DNA from: an uncultured Litoreibacter sp.
GTDB lineage: Bacteria; Pseudomonadota; Alphaproteobacteria; Rhodobacterales; Rhodobacteraceae
DNA: 64,000 nucleotides
Reading direction: 5' to 3'
NCBI GenBank assembly: GCA_947493265.1
Contig: CANLQL010000001.1
Location: 868,001 to 932,000, forward strand
The notes below the pieces were generated by a model. It saw nothing but the letters and a program-made list of their open reading frames with translations, did not search any database and was not told the origin of the DNA. Positions 63,348-64,000 of the stretch are shown one piece after another (the stretch's first letter is position 1; each line of letters opens with the position of its first letter). The translations under genes were made by a program, and so were the position numbers.

Positions 63348-64000
63348 ATGTCGCTGGAACGTTTAAAATATTTAGCAACAGAGCTGCAGGCCCGCGAAGC
63401 AAAGGTTTCCGACAGGGTTTTGCCCGCTGCGCATATCTTTCAACGGACAGAAATCACTGTATTTGAGGCTGTCGTCTATAACCCTGTCATTTGTCTGATC
63501 CTACAGGGGCGAAAAGAAATGAGCGTCGGACAACAATATGTCGAGCTTGACGAGGGCGATATGCTTTTGGTCAGTCATGATTTGCCCGTGGCCTCGAAAA
63601 TTACACAAGCCAGCGTGGAGCGTCCCTATCAGGCGCTCATATTCTCATTGGATTTGAGCATCCTGCGCGGATTGTACGAACAGGTTGGCGAAGCTGTGTC
63701 CAGCAAAGACCACGCGACATCTTTGGCTGCCAGCAAAGCCGATCCTGGATGGACAGAGCCGATGGTGCGCTATCTGGAATTGATGAATGCCCCCCTTGAT
63801 GCGCAGGTTCTCGGCCCGATGATCTTAAAGGAAATCCACTATCGCCTCCTTCTTTCACCAATTGGAGGCATGTTACGGAAATTGTTGTCAGTGGATAGCC
63901 ATGCCAGCCGTGTTGCCAAATCCATCCAATGGATCAGGGCCAAATTTCGTGAACCTTTGATTGTTGGCGAACTGGCGCAGGTCGCCGGAATGAGCCAATC
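63348..64000 (+). CDS. AraC-family regulator, 3'-partial
   Basis: The ATG with GGAGAGGGAG upstream opens a frame that runs past the right edge of the window (217 codons visible). The N-terminal domain has the cupin-like features of AraC_N (VFEAVVYNPVICLILQGRKEMSVG, LDEGDMLLVSHDLPVASKI), and the frame then reaches the first helix-turn-helix segment (AKSIQWIRAKF, LIVGELAQVAGMSQS) where the window ends. It is truncated by the window, not broken. It is divergent from the aldo/keto reductase gene, which it probably controls. Confidence 0.85.
   Translation, partial: MSLERLKYLATELQAREAKVSDRVLPAAHIFQRTEITVFEAVVYNPVICLILQGRKEMSVGQQYVELDEGDMLLVSHDLPVASKITQASVERPYQALIFSLDLSILRGLYEQVGEAVSSKDHATSLAASKADPGWTEPMVRYLELMNAPLDAQVLGPMILKEIHYRLLLSPIGGMLRKLLSVDSHASRVAKSIQWIRAKFREPLIVGELAQVAGMSQ

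Overview
The window looks like chromosomal DNA of a marine alphaproteobacterium of the Rhodobacteraceae (Roseobacter group). The assignment rests on the irr-fabA-fabB-fabI block, FixJ-type and FCD-GntR regulators, an IS1-like transposase of the alphaproteobacterial type, the beta-ketoadipate genes pobA/pcaD/pcaB, and a GGGGC-GCT-GCCCC intergenic hairpin of a kind I associate with roseobacters. Genus cannot be settled from sequence reading alone. No rRNA or tRNA gene and no CRISPR array was seen.

Layout. (1) 1-5405: end of an alanine/ornithine racemase-like gene, two small conserved-looking ORFs, a sensor kinase/FixJ-type regulator pair, a secreted GlcG/HbpS-like protein and a secreted ankyrin protein. 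(2) About 5406-16170 is accessory DNA. It holds two paralogous secreted proteins; a complete 2,533-bp insertion sequence (7216-9748) with near-identical ends and an 8-bp target duplication that carries an AAA+ ATPase and a small basic protein as passengers; and a P4-like integrative element with an HGGxxPG protein, a RepA-like ATPase, small ORFs, an AlpA regulator, a candidate small RNA, an unknown lipoprotein in the cargo position and a tyrosine integrase. (3) 16171-35461: a VOC protein, then a large catabolic cluster: CoA-transferase, enoyl-CoA hydratase, aldehyde dehydrogenase, sugar-type ABC importer, two GMC oxidoreductases, Dabb protein, LacI regulator, Gfo/Idh/MocA oxidoreductase, large FAD protein, LuxR-type regulator and acyl-CoA dehydrogenase. 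Two perfect 12-bp palindromes precede the first gene of the cluster. (4) 35499-38622: irr and the unsaturated fatty-acid genes fabA-fabB-fabI. (5) 38647-42785: small-molecule enzymes, including a tightly packed dehalogenase/hydrolase/dehydratase/phosphodiesterase-like run. (6) 42754-47264 (minus): pobA-pcaD-pcaB plus an MFS exporter; pobA appears to have ATA where its ATG should be. (7) 47384-50560: alcohol dehydrogenase, an enolase-superfamily dehydratase and an FCD regulator. (8) 50669-56556: OmpA-like lipoprotein, Ada-like methyltransferase, endonuclease III, PfkB kinase, LysR regulator, small lipoprotein and a double cold-shock-domain protein. (9) 57230-61039: an OmpR-type two-component system beside two divergent secreted proteins that both carry Gly/Asn tandem repeats. 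(10) 61659-64000: SRPBCC protein, aldo/keto reductase and a divergent AraC regulator cut by the window edge.

The strongest leads for something undescribed are the passenger-carrying insertion sequence with its triple ACTA-N4-TAGT dyads and decayed internal end, the lipoprotein in the integrative-element cargo slot, the catabolic cluster of unassigned substrate with its paired LacI-type operators, and the divergent Gly/Asn-repeat secreted proteins next to a two-component system.
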